Shown piece by piece: positions 7,772 to 15,689 of a stretch of DNA of 64,000 bases; positions within the stretch are counted from its first letter, which is position 1, and every line of letters begins with the position of its first letter. A program made the position numbers and the translations under genes. Source of the DNA: Actinokineospora alba (lineage in GTDB: Bacteria; Actinomycetota; Actinomycetes; Mycobacteriales; Pseudonocardiaceae). Where the stretch lies: NCBI RefSeq assembly GCF_004362515.1, contig NZ_SNXU01000001.1, positions 558,001 to 622,000 of the forward strand. Reading direction: 5' to 3'. The notes below the pieces were generated by a model. The model did no database searches and was not told the DNA's origin. It saw only the letters and a list, made by a program, of their open reading frames with translations.

Positions 7772-8389
7772 TCAGTGCGGCGCGTGCGCGCCGATGAGAT
7801 CGCGGAGGATGCGCCCGCCCTGCCGCAGGGTCTCCGGATGTCCGTCACCGCGCAGCCGGAACGCGAGCCGGGCCATCACCTCGCCGACCGTGACCGACTG
7901 CAGCATCGACACGCGCAGCGCGGCGGTCGAGGCGAAGCCGTAGCGGGCGACCAGGACGGTCGAGAGGGCGTCGGCGAGGGGGACGTCGAGTTCGCCGGAC
8001 TCCTGCAGGTCGCCGAGCGCGAGCCCGGCTCCCCCGACCGCGCGGAAACCCGCGTCGGTGCGGCACATATCGATGTAGATGTCATAGGCGTGCTCGACCG
8101 CGGCGGCCCAGTGCGTGTGCCGGTCGGACTCGGCCTGCACGCGGTGCAGGTAGCGCAGGATGTTGCGTTCGACGACGGCCTTCATCACCGCGGGCTTGTC
8201 GGGGAAGTACCGGTACACCGAGCCGATCGACACCTTCGCCGACCGCGCGATGTCCGCCGTCGTGGCCGCGGCGTAGCCCTTGTCCAGGACCACCCGGGAC
8301 GCGGCGTCGAGGATGCGTTCGATCTGGCGGCTGGCGCGGTACTGGGTCGGGGCTCGGCGGACCTGATAGGGCGTGTCGGGCGCGGTCAC
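7772..8389 (-). CDS. TetR-family transcriptional regulator
   Basis: 206 residues from the GTG at 8389. The N-terminal DNA-binding domain is clear: QIERILDAASRVVLDKGYAAATTADIARSAKVSIGSVYRYFPDK, with the recognition helix ending at YRYF. The C-terminal ligand domain is helical and divergent, so the ligand cannot be predicted. It diverges from the HIT gene with about 45 bp between starts, so autoregulation across the shared promoter is likely. Confidence 0.92.
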   Translation of the reverse strand: MTAPDTPYQVRRAPTQYRASRQIERILDAASRVVLDKGYAAATTADIARSAKVSIGSVYRYFPDKPAVMKAVVERNILRYLHRVQAESDRHTHWAAAVEHAYDIYIDMCRTDAGFRAVGGAGLALGDLQESGELDVPLADALSTVLVARYGFASTAALRVSMLQSVTVGEVMARLAFRLRGDGHPETLRQGGRILRDLIGAHAPH

Positions 8390-8432
8390 GAGAGCATTGT
8401 GCCCAGGAAACCCCCGCAAACACGGAGGTCAG

Positions 8433-8849
8433 GTGTCCAAGCCGTGCACGTTCTGTCGGATTGTCGCCGGTGAGCTGCCCGCCACGGTGATCCATGAGGA
8501 CGACGACACGCTCGCGTTCCTGGACCACCGTCCACTTTTCCACGGTCACACCCTCGTCGTGCCCAAGGTCCACATGGGGATCCTCAGCGACCTGCCGGGC
8601 GAGAAGGTCCCGGCGTTCTTCACCCTCGCGCAGCGGCTGGAGCGGGCGGTCGAGGACGGGCTGGGGGCCGACGGCTCGATGATCCTGATCAACAACGTCA
8701 TCAGCCAGTCGGTGCCGCACCTGCACCTGCACGTCATCCCGCGCCGGGTCAAGGACGGGCTGCGGTTCTGGCTGGGCCCGCGGCACCCGTACGACGACGA
8801 GCACCGGGCCGAGGACTTCGCCGAGCGGATCCGTGCCGCGTTGCGGTGA
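8433..8849 (+). CDS. HIT-family hydrolase
   Basis: 138 residues from the GTG at 8433, with GGAGG 4 nt upstream. The first residues SKPCTFCRIVAGELPA carry the Cys pair seen in many HIT proteins. The triad motif HLHLHVIPR near residue 97 provides the catalytic His. HIT proteins hydrolyse or transfer nucleotides from phosphoramidates and dinucleoside polyphosphates. Length and motif order fit the Hint/Fhit group. Confidence 0.93.
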   Translation: MSKPCTFCRIVAGELPATVIHEDDDTLAFLDHRPLFHGHTLVVPKVHMGILSDLPGEKVPAFFTLAQRLERAVEDGLGADGSMILINNVISQSVPHLHLHVIPRRVKDGLRFWLGPRHPYDDEHRAEDFAERIRAALR

Positions 8850-8952
8850 CCCAGGATCGATTCAGCCGCTTGGCCCAGGGACGTTCGTATGTTCGAGCGA
8901 ATCCCCGTCGATGGGCTGTCGCGTGGGCGCCCGCACACGGTACGTAGTCCGT

Positions 8953-9816
8953 GTGGAGATTTCCGCGCGATGGCGGGCGCCCATCCTCGTGATGGGCGCC
9001 GCCCTGCTGCTGCCGCTGATGCTGACCTTCGCGTTCGACTTGCCGCGCTGGCTGACGGTGATCTTGCTGGTGCTGTCCCTCGCGGCGGGCGCGATGGGGG
9101 TCCGGCAGGTCATGTTCCAGCGCGAGCAGGCGGCGCTCCTGGCCGACGTCGCCCGGTCGCGGCCCAAGCCCGTCGTCGAGCCCGTGCCGGACGAGCACCA
9201 CGTCCCCGCCATCCCGATCGACAGCGCGGAGCCCTATTACCGGTTCATCCTGTCCTGCAAGGTGTGCTGGACCGGCGGCGAGGGCAGCGAGCACGGCAAC
9301 CCGCGCGGCCTGGCGGTGCACGCGATCCTGGAGCGGGCCCGGCAGCTCACGATCACCTGCTCCCCCGCCGACGCCGAGGCCGCACTGCCCCGCCTGGCCG
9401 CCGAACTGGGCGCGAAACTGCCGGACCGGTCCGGCCAGATCGTCGCGTGGGCGCACGAGGTGGGCCTGACGGTGCCGGAGACCGACGCCGCCCGGATCGC
9501 CCGGCTGGCGGAGCTGCGCAAGGAGAAGCAGGTCCTGCACCAGGAGCGCGAACTGGAGCAGAGCACCCGGGCCTACTTGGCGGAGAACGTCTTCACCGAC
9601 CCCGGCAGCGCCGCGGTCTGGTGGCTGGCGCGGCACCCGGAGCAGGTCCGGGAAGCCGCCGCGCTGCTGCCGACGTTCGCCGAACTGACCGACGCCCTGC
9701 GCGACCCGCCGCCGCACTACGCCCAAGCGGAGCGGGACAACGGCGCTCGGTTGAGCGGCAACGACGACGACCGCAGGCTGCTACCCCGCACCAGCGAGTC
9801 CACTCCCGACGACTGA
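8953..9816 (+). CDS. Hypothetical protein with N-terminal two-helix membrane anchor
   Basis: 287 residues from the GTG at 8953, which directly precedes the first basic/hydrophobic segment. Two hydrophobic helices (PILVMGAALLLPLMLTFAF and WLTVILLVLSLAAGAMGV) form a hairpin anchor in residues 9-50. The remaining 230 residues are soluble and mostly helical, with a charged coiled-coil-like stretch (RLAELRKEKQVLHQERELEQ) near 190-210. A CKVCW pair near residue 107 is the only Cys-rich spot. No enzyme motif is seen. It ends at the large inverted repeat. Confidence 0.72.
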   Translation: MEISARWRAPILVMGAALLLPLMLTFAFDLPRWLTVILLVLSLAAGAMGVRQVMFQREQAALLADVARSRPKPVVEPVPDEHHVPAIPIDSAEPYYRFILSCKVCWTGGEGSEHGNPRGLAVHAILERARQLTITCSPADAEAALPRLAAELGAKLPDRSGQIVAWAHEVGLTVPETDAARIARLAELRKEKQVLHQERELEQSTRAYLAENVFTDPGSAAVWWLARHPEQVREAAALLPTFAELTDALRDPPPHYAQAERDNGARLSGNDDDRRLLPRTSESTPDD

Positions 9817-9868
9817 ACGGTTGAACCGACTCGCCCACCACCACCCGCGCCGGCTCGGGTGCGGGGTG

Positions 9869-10005
9869 CCTGTTCGGGTGGTTCGCCTTGATTCGGGGAC
9901 CCTCGAAATGGGGCTGTGCGGGTCAAAAGGCGGGGCACGTAAAGCCCACCCGCACCGCGAGTTTAGCCCCATTTCCCCCGAATCAAGGCGAACCACCCAA
10001 ACAGG
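9869..10005. repeat. Long imperfect inverted repeat (about 137 bp)
   Basis: The left arm 9869-9898 pairs with 9975-10005 over about 30 bp with one mismatch and one extra base. Inside, 9906-9915 pairs with 9965-9974 (10 bp) and 9916-9923 pairs with 9948-9955 (8 bp), with small unpaired bulges and a 24-nt loop. It lies between two convergent genes, where it could stop transcription from both sides. The size and bulges also fit a miniature non-autonomous element. Confidence 0.75.
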
Positions 10006-10332
10006 CCGTTCTGTTGGGCCCCTTGCGTTTCCGGTTGGTGGCCGCGGGTCGGTCGAGCCGGGTGTCGGGATCGGGCTCATGCGTTCAGAAGGTGGAGGCC
10101 ACGACGCCGACGGCGTGCCGACGGCGCCGGGCCTCCGGCCTCGCCGTGCGAGGGCGTGCCACCCGGTGTCCCGGCCGAGTGGAACGTTGGCGGCGAGGCA
10201 GGATGGCCGACCGCAGTCGACCCTGCACGACTGCGGCGCGCCATCCAGCAACATGGTGGCGGTTTCACGTCCGCAAGGCAATGGCGTCGCGGACTTTGCC
10301 CGGCAAGCTGTGTTTCAGTGCGAAATCGCGAC
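10006..10332. other. Non-coding, hairpin-rich interval
   Basis: No credible gene is seen in these 327 bp between the long palindrome and the end of the glutaminase-like gene. Smaller inverted repeats are visible. GGAGGCC at 10094-10100 pairs with GGCCTCC at 10130-10136. A compound hairpin at 10201-10246 pairs GGATGGC with GCCATCC and CCGCAGTCG with CGACTGCGG. It may be a decayed mobile or structural element. Confidence 0.5.
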
Positions 10333-11208
10333 TCAGAAAACCGACCAGCCGGTCACGGTCGAAAACGCTTCGAGCGCGGCGACCCCGGCGACGGAATTGC
10401 CGCAGGCGTCGAGTCCCGGGCTCCACACGCACACCACGCACCGGTTGGGCACCACGGCGATGATGCCGCCGCCGGATCCGCTCTTGGCCGGGAGGCCGAC
10501 ACGGTAGGCGAACTCGCCCGCGCCGTCGTACATGCCGCAGACCAGCATGATCGCGTTGAGCCGCCGGGTCGCCTCGCGGGCCAGCAGCCGGGTGCCGTCC
10601 GCGCCGACCCCGCCGCGGGCGAGGAACAGCGCGGCGGTCGCCAGGTCCGCGCAGGTCATGGCGATCGCGCCCTGGCGGTTGAAGTGGTCGACGACGGTCG
10701 ACACCGGGTTGTCGAGGACGTCGGAGCCGGCGATGATCTGCGCCAGCGCGGAGTTCGCCGAGGTTCCAGCGGGCTCGTCGGCGATGGAATGGTTGCCGGA
10801 CTGGGCGGCCAGGAAGGCACGCAGCGCGCCCGCGGCGTCGCCGGTGCGGCTCAGCAGGCGGTCGGTGGTGACCAGTGCGCCCAGCGGGTCGAACGGGTTC
10901 TGCGGGCCGGGCCTGCTGTCCACGGCGTGGGCGAGAGCGAAGCCGAAGACCTTGGCGAGGCTGCGCAGCGGGAACGGGACCTGGTAGTCGCCGACACCGC
11001 ACAGCTCACCGTCCACTGTGGCCACAGCCATGCCGAAACCGTGACTCTCCACTGTGGACTGACCGAGGTCGACCAGCGGCTGGACCTGCTCGCACACCTC
11101 GTCGAGCGCAGTGCGCAGAAACGGGCGCGGCGCGGGTTCGAGCACCGCCGTCGCTTCGCCTCCGGGATAACCCACGACGCCAGAATGACCCACAACTTCC
11201 ACCCGCAC
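10333..11208 (-). CDS. Divergent glutaminase-family protein
   Basis: 291 residues from the GTG at 11208. Retained glutaminase (GlsA-type, serine beta-lactamase-like fold) marks are the SxxK pair in RSLAKVFGFA, the CGMYDGAGEF tyrosine, LPAKSGSGGGI and SPGLDACGNSVAG near the C-terminus. The normal block between SxxK and the P-x-NP segment, which holds the EPSG/FNS substrate loop, is missing. The usual NPMINAGA reads NPFDPLGA, so a substrate-binding Asn is gone. It may act on another substrate or be inactive. The gene is intact, with no frameshift. TTAACAGTTAA lies just upstream and could be an operator. Confidence 0.82.
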   Translation of the reverse strand: MRVEVVGHSGVVGYPGGEATAVLEPAPRPFLRTALDEVCEQVQPLVDLGQSTVESHGFGMAVATVDGELCGVGDYQVPFPLRSLAKVFGFALAHAVDSRPGPQNPFDPLGALVTTDRLLSRTGDAAGALRAFLAAQSGNHSIADEPAGTSANSALAQIIAGSDVLDNPVSTVVDHFNRQGAIAMTCADLATAALFLARGGVGADGTRLLAREATRRLNAIMLVCGMYDGAGEFAYRVGLPAKSGSGGGIIAVVPNRCVVCVWSPGLDACGNSVAGVAALEAFSTVTGWSVF

Positions 11209-11291
11209 AACGCATTCGGCGACTTAACAGTTAACTGCGCCATTCGGTCGGCGAAGTTGAGCGTTGGAAAACAAATATCGTGGGCCGGATG

Positions 11292-12269
11292 CTACGAAAT
11301 CAGGACACCGTGCTGGGCCCACCACTTCGTGTAGCTCGGGTTGCGGTCGATCAGCCCGGCGTAGGTCGCCGCGACGGCCGCGCGCATCATCTCCGGGTCG
11401 ACCGGGCACGGGTCCTTCCAGGCCAGCTCGACCCGGCCGACGATGGGGTCGCCGACCAGCGGGCGGACCACCAGGCCCATGCCCTCGTTCGAGGTGGGCT
11501 GGGCCAGGCTCACGCACTGACCGCTGGTGACGAACTCGCGGGCCGACACCGCGTCGCCCGCCTCGTGGGTGATCCGCGGGTCGAACCCGGCCTTGCGGCA
11601 CGCCCAGCGAAGGGCGGCGATCCCGCCGTGGTCCTCCTGCGGGTCGACGACCCAGTTCTCCTCGGCCAGCGCCGAGAGTTCGACGGCCGCCTGGGCGGCC
11701 AGCGGGTGCCACTCGGCCAGGGCGACGAACTGCGGCTCGACCGGCACGATCACCTCCCGGCGCACCCCGTCGCCGCCGCTGCCCTCGAACCCGATGCCTT
11801 CCCACAGCAGCGCCGCGTGGATCCGCCCGGCCCGCACCTTCGCGAGCAGCGCGGCCACCGACGGGTCGGTGTGCACCGCCACCTTCAGCGGCGGCGCCTC
11901 GGGCGTCGCCTTGGCCTGCCCCGCGATCAGCCGGGGAACCAGCAGGGCGAGCAGCGCCCCCGGGATTCCGCCGATCCGCAACTCCACCTGCTGGTTCGGC
12001 GCCGCGGCCACCTTGGGCGCGTCGCCGCGCAGGTCGGCCATCTCGTTGACCACCGACCGCGCCTTGGCCAACACGGACCGCCCGAACGACGTGGGGACGA
12101 CACCGGTCCGAACCCGCTCGAACAACGGCGCCCCCAGCGCCCGCTCGATCCGCTGCAACTGCGACGTCAGCGACGGCTGGGACAACCCCAGCGCCGCGGC
12201 CGCCTTGGTGATACTGCCTTCGTCGGCCACCACGATCACGATTCGCAGGTGGCGGAACTCCAGTTCCAT
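11292..12269 (-). CDS. LysR-family transcriptional regulator
   Basis: 325 residues from the ATG at 12269 (MELEFRHLRIVIVV), where the winged helix begins; ATG 12278 is an alternative. The helix-turn-helix is GSITKAAAALGLSQPSLTSQLQRIERALGAPLFERV. The C-terminal substrate-binding domain follows from about residue 90. It may control the carboxymuconolactone decarboxylase-like gene just upstream on the same strand or the glutaminase-like gene downstream; the sequence does not decide which. Confidence 0.92.
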   Translation of the reverse strand: MELEFRHLRIVIVVADEGSITKAAAALGLSQPSLTSQLQRIERALGAPLFERVRTGVVPTSFGRSVLAKARSVVNEMADLRGDAPKVAAAPNQQVELRIGGIPGALLALLVPRLIAGQAKATPEAPPLKVAVHTDPSVAALLAKVRAGRIHAALLWEGIGFEGSGGDGVRREVIVPVEPQFVALAEWHPLAAQAAVELSALAEENWVVDPQEDHGGIAALRWACRKAGFDPRITHEAGDAVSAREFVTSGQCVSLAQPTSNEGMGLVVRPLVGDPIVGRVELAWKDPCPVDPEMMRAAVAATYAGLIDRNPSYTKWWAQHGVLIS

Positions 12270-12341
12270 GCCAACCATGTTATGGGTAGCGATTATGGTC
12301 GAGATAGCGCATCCGAAATGGATCACGACGGATCTTTCGTG

Positions 12342-12911
12342 CTACTCGCGCGGGTGTGCGTCGAGGCCGCGCGTGCCCTTCTCCAAGGGAAGTCGGAGCG
12401 CGCGGGCGGTGAATGCGATCGCGTGGTACCAACCCGCCAGCAGAAGCAAGTCCATCACCCCGTCCTCGCCGAGGTGCTCGACGAGCGTGGCCCACGAGAG
12501 GTCGCCGAGGTCGTGGCTTTCGTGGAGTTCGTCGACACCGGCGATCACCGCGCGGTCGGCCGCGTCCCAGCATTCGTCGGCAGGACTCCCATGGGCCAGC
12601 GAATCCGACTGGGCAGCGGTGAGGCCGACTTTGTCGGCGTAGGCGGCGATATGGACGCCCCACTCGTAGTCCGCCCCGCACAGCGCGACCGTCCGGTCGA
12701 TGACGAGTTCTCGGTGGCGCAGCGTCAGCGACAGCTTGCGCGACAAGTAGTAGTGCCCCCACCCGGCCAGGCCGCGGGCGCGTGCCGGGTTCCGGGCGAA
12801 GACGCGGAAGAGGCTGATCGGTGGCCCGAGGAGCTCCAGGACGGCTTGGGTCTCGTCGTCGAACGGCGGTTCGGCGGGCAGGATGCGCGGCTGCTTCTCT
12901 TTTAGAGGCAT
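12342..12911 (-). CDS. Carboxymuconolactone decarboxylase/AhpD-like protein
   Basis: 189 residues. The core helical motif RELVIDRTVALCGADYEWGVHIAAYADKVGL contains a Cys, then Tyr-Glu-Trp and His, the pattern of the CMD family that uses Cys/His/Glu for peroxide reduction or decarboxylation. Only one Cys of the AhpD CxxC pair is present, so it belongs to the single-Cys branch. It diverges from an HxlR regulator with 37 bp between starts, a common pairing for electrophile- or peroxide-responsive genes. Confidence 0.88.
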   Translation of the reverse strand: MPLKEKQPRILPAEPPFDDETQAVLELLGPPISLFRVFARNPARARGLAGWGHYYLSRKLSLTLRHRELVIDRTVALCGADYEWGVHIAAYADKVGLTAAQSDSLAHGSPADECWDAADRAVIAGVDELHESHDLGDLSWATLVEHLGEDGVMDLLLLAGWYHAIAFTARALRLPLEKGTRGLDAHPRE

Positions 12912-12948
12912 GCCGCCAGGCTACGATGATTGCTTCGGAAAGGAAAGC

Positions 12949-13287
12949 ATGATGAGCGCCACACCACTGCCGGGCACGCCAGTGCGCGGATCGTCGACCG
13001 GGCGGCCGGTCATGGCCCTGCTCGACCTTCTCGGCCGCCGCTGGGCGCTACGGGTCATCTGGGAACTGCGAGACCCCGCCGGATTCACCTTCCGCGACCT
13101 TCAGTCCCGGTGCGACGACCTGTCATCGAGCGTTCTGGCCAAGCGCCTCAAGGAACTGACTGAGGCGGGAATCGTCGAGAACGAGGCCGGATACCGACTG
13201 ACGGCGCAGGGATCGGATTTGCTCAAGCGCTTGGAGCCGGTCGACCAGTGGGCACGGACCTGGCAGCCCAGAGGCCCGATGAAATAG
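12949..13287 (+). CDS. HxlR-family transcriptional regulator
   Basis: 112 residues from the first ATG of the MMSAT start, with a GGAAAGGAAAG purine-rich site just upstream. The winged helix is typical of HxlR/MarR-like proteins: ALLDLLGRRWALRVIWELRDPAGFTFRDLQ, then SSSVLAKRLKELTEAGIV and the wing YRLTAQG. It diverges from the CMD-like gene and probably represses it. It is convergent with mce4F, 6 bp away. Confidence 0.92.
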   Translation: MMSATPLPGTPVRGSSTGRPVMALLDLLGRRWALRVIWELRDPAGFTFRDLQSRCDDLSSSVLAKRLKELTEAGIVENEAGYRLTAQGSDLLKRLEPVDQWARTWQPRGPMK

Positions 13288-13293
13288 GCCGTG

Positions 13294-14538
13294 TCAGCCG
13301 GACATGAGACCGAGCAGGGACGCGAGTGTGGGCGGCCGGTCCGATCCGGGGAGGCCGAGCGTTCCCGGCAGCGGCAATGCGGGCACCGGCTGCCCGGGCG
13401 CCGAGGCGGGGGCGGCGGGGACCTCGCGGGGTTTGCCGCCGTAAGGGGCGTTCTGCGATCCGCGGACGCCGACCGGGCTGCCCGGCGGCTCGGCGCAGTA
13501 GGCCTGGGTGTTCGCCGGGATGTCCGTGACCTGGTTGGCGGGCCGCTGTTTCGTCGTCTCGTATCCCTTGGTGCACGACAGCGGATCGGCGAAGGTCAGG
13601 ACCAGGCCCAGGTGTCCGGTGCCGTCGGGGTTGGCGCTGGGGGCGGCGGCGACCATGATCGGGTAGGCGACGAGGAGTTCCTCGATGCCGTCGACGCGGG
13701 TCGAGGTGATCTGGGCGGTCGTGAGCAGGTTCGCGAGGACCACGCCGAGGCTTGGGCCGGAGTCCCGCAGCACCTCATAGACCTGCGCCGACACCGCGGG
13801 CCCGGCCTTGAGCAGCGACCGCAGGTCCGGGTCGGACGCCTTGAGTTGGGCCGCGATGGTGCGAAGATCCGCACTGTAGGAACGGATCAGGTCCGACTGG
13901 GCCGCCTGGGTCTGCAGGACCACGCGCCCGTCCGACAGCAGTGCGGTGGTCTGCGGGAGGTGCTCGGTCGCCGCGGCGGTCAGGGCGCCGGTGTCATCGA
14001 GCAGGGTGCGCAGGGCGGGGCCCGTGTCGCGGAATGCCTGGTCCAGTTCGTCGACGACGGTACGCAGCGAGTCCACGGGGACGCTGCTCACCAAGCGGTC
14101 CACTGTGGACAGGAGTTCGTCCGGTCCGGTGGGGATCTCGGTGCGGTCGCGGGCGATCACCGAGCCGTCGGCCAGGAAGGGCGCGCCGTCGCGGGCGGGG
14201 ACCAGGTCGACGAACTGCTCGCCCACCGCCGACCGGTTGGCCACCACCGCCTGGGTGTCCGCCGGGATGGGCGGGGCGTCGTCGCTGATGGTCAGGTCGA
14301 CGTCGACGCCGCCCGCGGCCTGGCGCAGCGCGCCGACCCGGCCCACCGGCACGCCCCGGTAGGTGACCTCGGCGTTGGTGAAGATCCCGCCGGAGTCGGC
14401 GAACTGGGCCGTCACGACATAGCCCCGCAGGCCGAAGAGTCGGTCCAACCCGGCGTAGGTGCCGCCGACGTAGGCGATTCCGAGCACGGCGATCAGCGAG
14501 AACAGGAACAGCCGGACCTTGACGGGCAGCGCGAGCAT
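13294..14538 (-). CDS. mce4F: Mce-family sterol-import protein, last of operon (Mce4F)
   Basis: 414 residues. An N-terminal transmembrane anchor (VRLFLFSLIAVLGIAYVG) is followed by the MlaD/Mce domain (about 35-115: FADSGGIFTNAEVTYRGVPVGRVG), a long helical region and a Pro-rich C-terminus. Six Mce subunits form the periplasmic or cell-wall shuttle of the Mce4 complex that carries sterols to the YrbE4 permease. TGATG overlap with mce4E shows coupling. The M. tuberculosis mce4 operon has two mas genes after mce4F; here the next gene is a convergent HxlR gene. Confidence 0.92.
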   Translation of the reverse strand: MLALPVKVRLFLFSLIAVLGIAYVGGTYAGLDRLFGLRGYVVTAQFADSGGIFTNAEVTYRGVPVGRVGALRQAAGGVDVDLTISDDAPPIPADTQAVVANRSAVGEQFVDLVPARDGAPFLADGSVIARDRTEIPTGPDELLSTVDRLVSSVPVDSLRTVVDELDQAFRDTGPALRTLLDDTGALTAAATEHLPQTTALLSDGRVVLQTQAAQSDLIRSYSADLRTIAAQLKASDPDLRSLLKAGPAVSAQVYEVLRDSGPSLGVVLANLLTTAQITSTRVDGIEELLVAYPIMVAAAPSANPDGTGHLGLVLTFADPLSCTKGYETTKQRPANQVTDIPANTQAYCAEPPGSPVGVRGSQNAPYGGKPREVPAAPASAPGQPVPALPLPGTLGLPGSDRPPTLASLLGLMSG

Positions 14539-15689
14539 CAGCCACCACCACCGATCAGGCCGCCGAGCAGCGGGCCGAGTCCACCGGCCGAAGCGGGCGC
14601 CTGCGGTACCGACAGACCAGGCAGACCGGGAAGGCCGGGCTGCTGGGGAATCGCGGGCGGTACCCCACCAACGCCGGGAAGGGTCAGGAACGGCGAACTG
14701 GAGCTGTTGATGTTGTCCAGCAACACACTCAGGTCAAGGTCGAACACGACGTCGACGTTGGTGAAGTCGCCCTTGATCGCGTTGACGGTGTAGTCGGTGA
14801 ACGGATACGTCAGCAGCAACTGCAGCGCGTTAGGGAGGTTCGCCCCTGAATCAGCCAGCTTCTGCAGGGTCGGCGCGAGCAGCTTCAGGTCCTCGACGAG
14901 GTCGGCGCGGCTGCGGTTGACCGTGTCGACCGCGGTGGCGGACAGCCGATCGAGCGCCCCGAGCATCGTCACCAGCTGATCGCGCTGCTCCGTCACGACC
15001 TTCAGACCAGGCGTCAGGTGGTCCAGCGCCGTGGTGATCTGCGAGGTCTGCGTGGACAGCGTGCCGGACAGTCGGTTGAGCGAGTCGATGGCGCGGGTGA
15101 TGTCACCCTTCTGCCCGTCCAGATCACGGACCACCGAGTCCACATTGGACAGGAAGGACCGGATCTCGGCCTCGTTGCCCGACATGGCAGCGTTGACCTC
15201 GCGCACGATGTTCTGCAGTTGGCCGACGCCGCCGCCGTTGAGCAGCAGGGACAGCGCGCCGAGGACCTCTTCGATCTCCGGGTTCCGGTTGGTGCGGTCG
15301 ATCGGGATCACCGCGCCGTCGTCGAGCGTTCCCTGCCCGGCGGCGGGCGCCCGCAGCGAGATGTACTTCTCGCCGAGCAGACTGGATTGCCGCAGGTCGG
15401 CCGCCGCGTTGGCGGGCAGCCGGATATCGCCGTTGACCAGCAGCTCCACGACCGCCGTGGTGTTGTCGTCCGCCAGCGAGATGCGGTCCACCCGGCCGAC
15501 GGCGACATCGTTGACCTTCACCGAGGCCTGCGGCACCAGGTCGAGCACATCGCCGAAGTGCGCGGTGACCCGGTAAGGATCGTCGCCAAGGTCGGCGCCG
15601 CCGGGCAGCGGCACGTCATAGAGCCCGCCCGACCCACAGCCGGACACCGCGAACACGATCGCGCCGAAGAGAGCGAGCCGCCTGATCAC
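14538..15689 (-). CDS. mce4E: Mce-family lipoprotein (Mce4E)
   Basis: 383 residues from the GTG at 15689, overlapping the mce4D stop (GTGA). The N-terminus is a lipoprotein signal: basic IRR, a hydrophobic LALFGAIVFAVSG, then a Cys (VSGC) as the lipidated residue, as expected for the E subunit of Mce operons (LprK-like). The Mce domain follows at about 40-120 (YRVTAHFGDVLDLVPQASVKVNDVAVGRVDRI). The C-terminal third is helical and ends in a Pro/Gly-rich tail. It acts outside the membrane as part of the sterol import assembly. Confidence 0.92.
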   Translation of the reverse strand: MIRRLALFGAIVFAVSGCGSGGLYDVPLPGGADLGDDPYRVTAHFGDVLDLVPQASVKVNDVAVGRVDRISLADDNTTAVVELLVNGDIRLPANAAADLRQSSLLGEKYISLRAPAAGQGTLDDGAVIPIDRTNRNPEIEEVLGALSLLLNGGGVGQLQNIVREVNAAMSGNEAEIRSFLSNVDSVVRDLDGQKGDITRAIDSLNRLSGTLSTQTSQITTALDHLTPGLKVVTEQRDQLVTMLGALDRLSATAVDTVNRSRADLVEDLKLLAPTLQKLADSGANLPNALQLLLTYPFTDYTVNAIKGDFTNVDVVFDLDLSVLLDNINSSSSPFLTLPGVGGVPPAIPQQPGLPGLPGLSVPQAPASAGGLGPLLGGLIGGGG

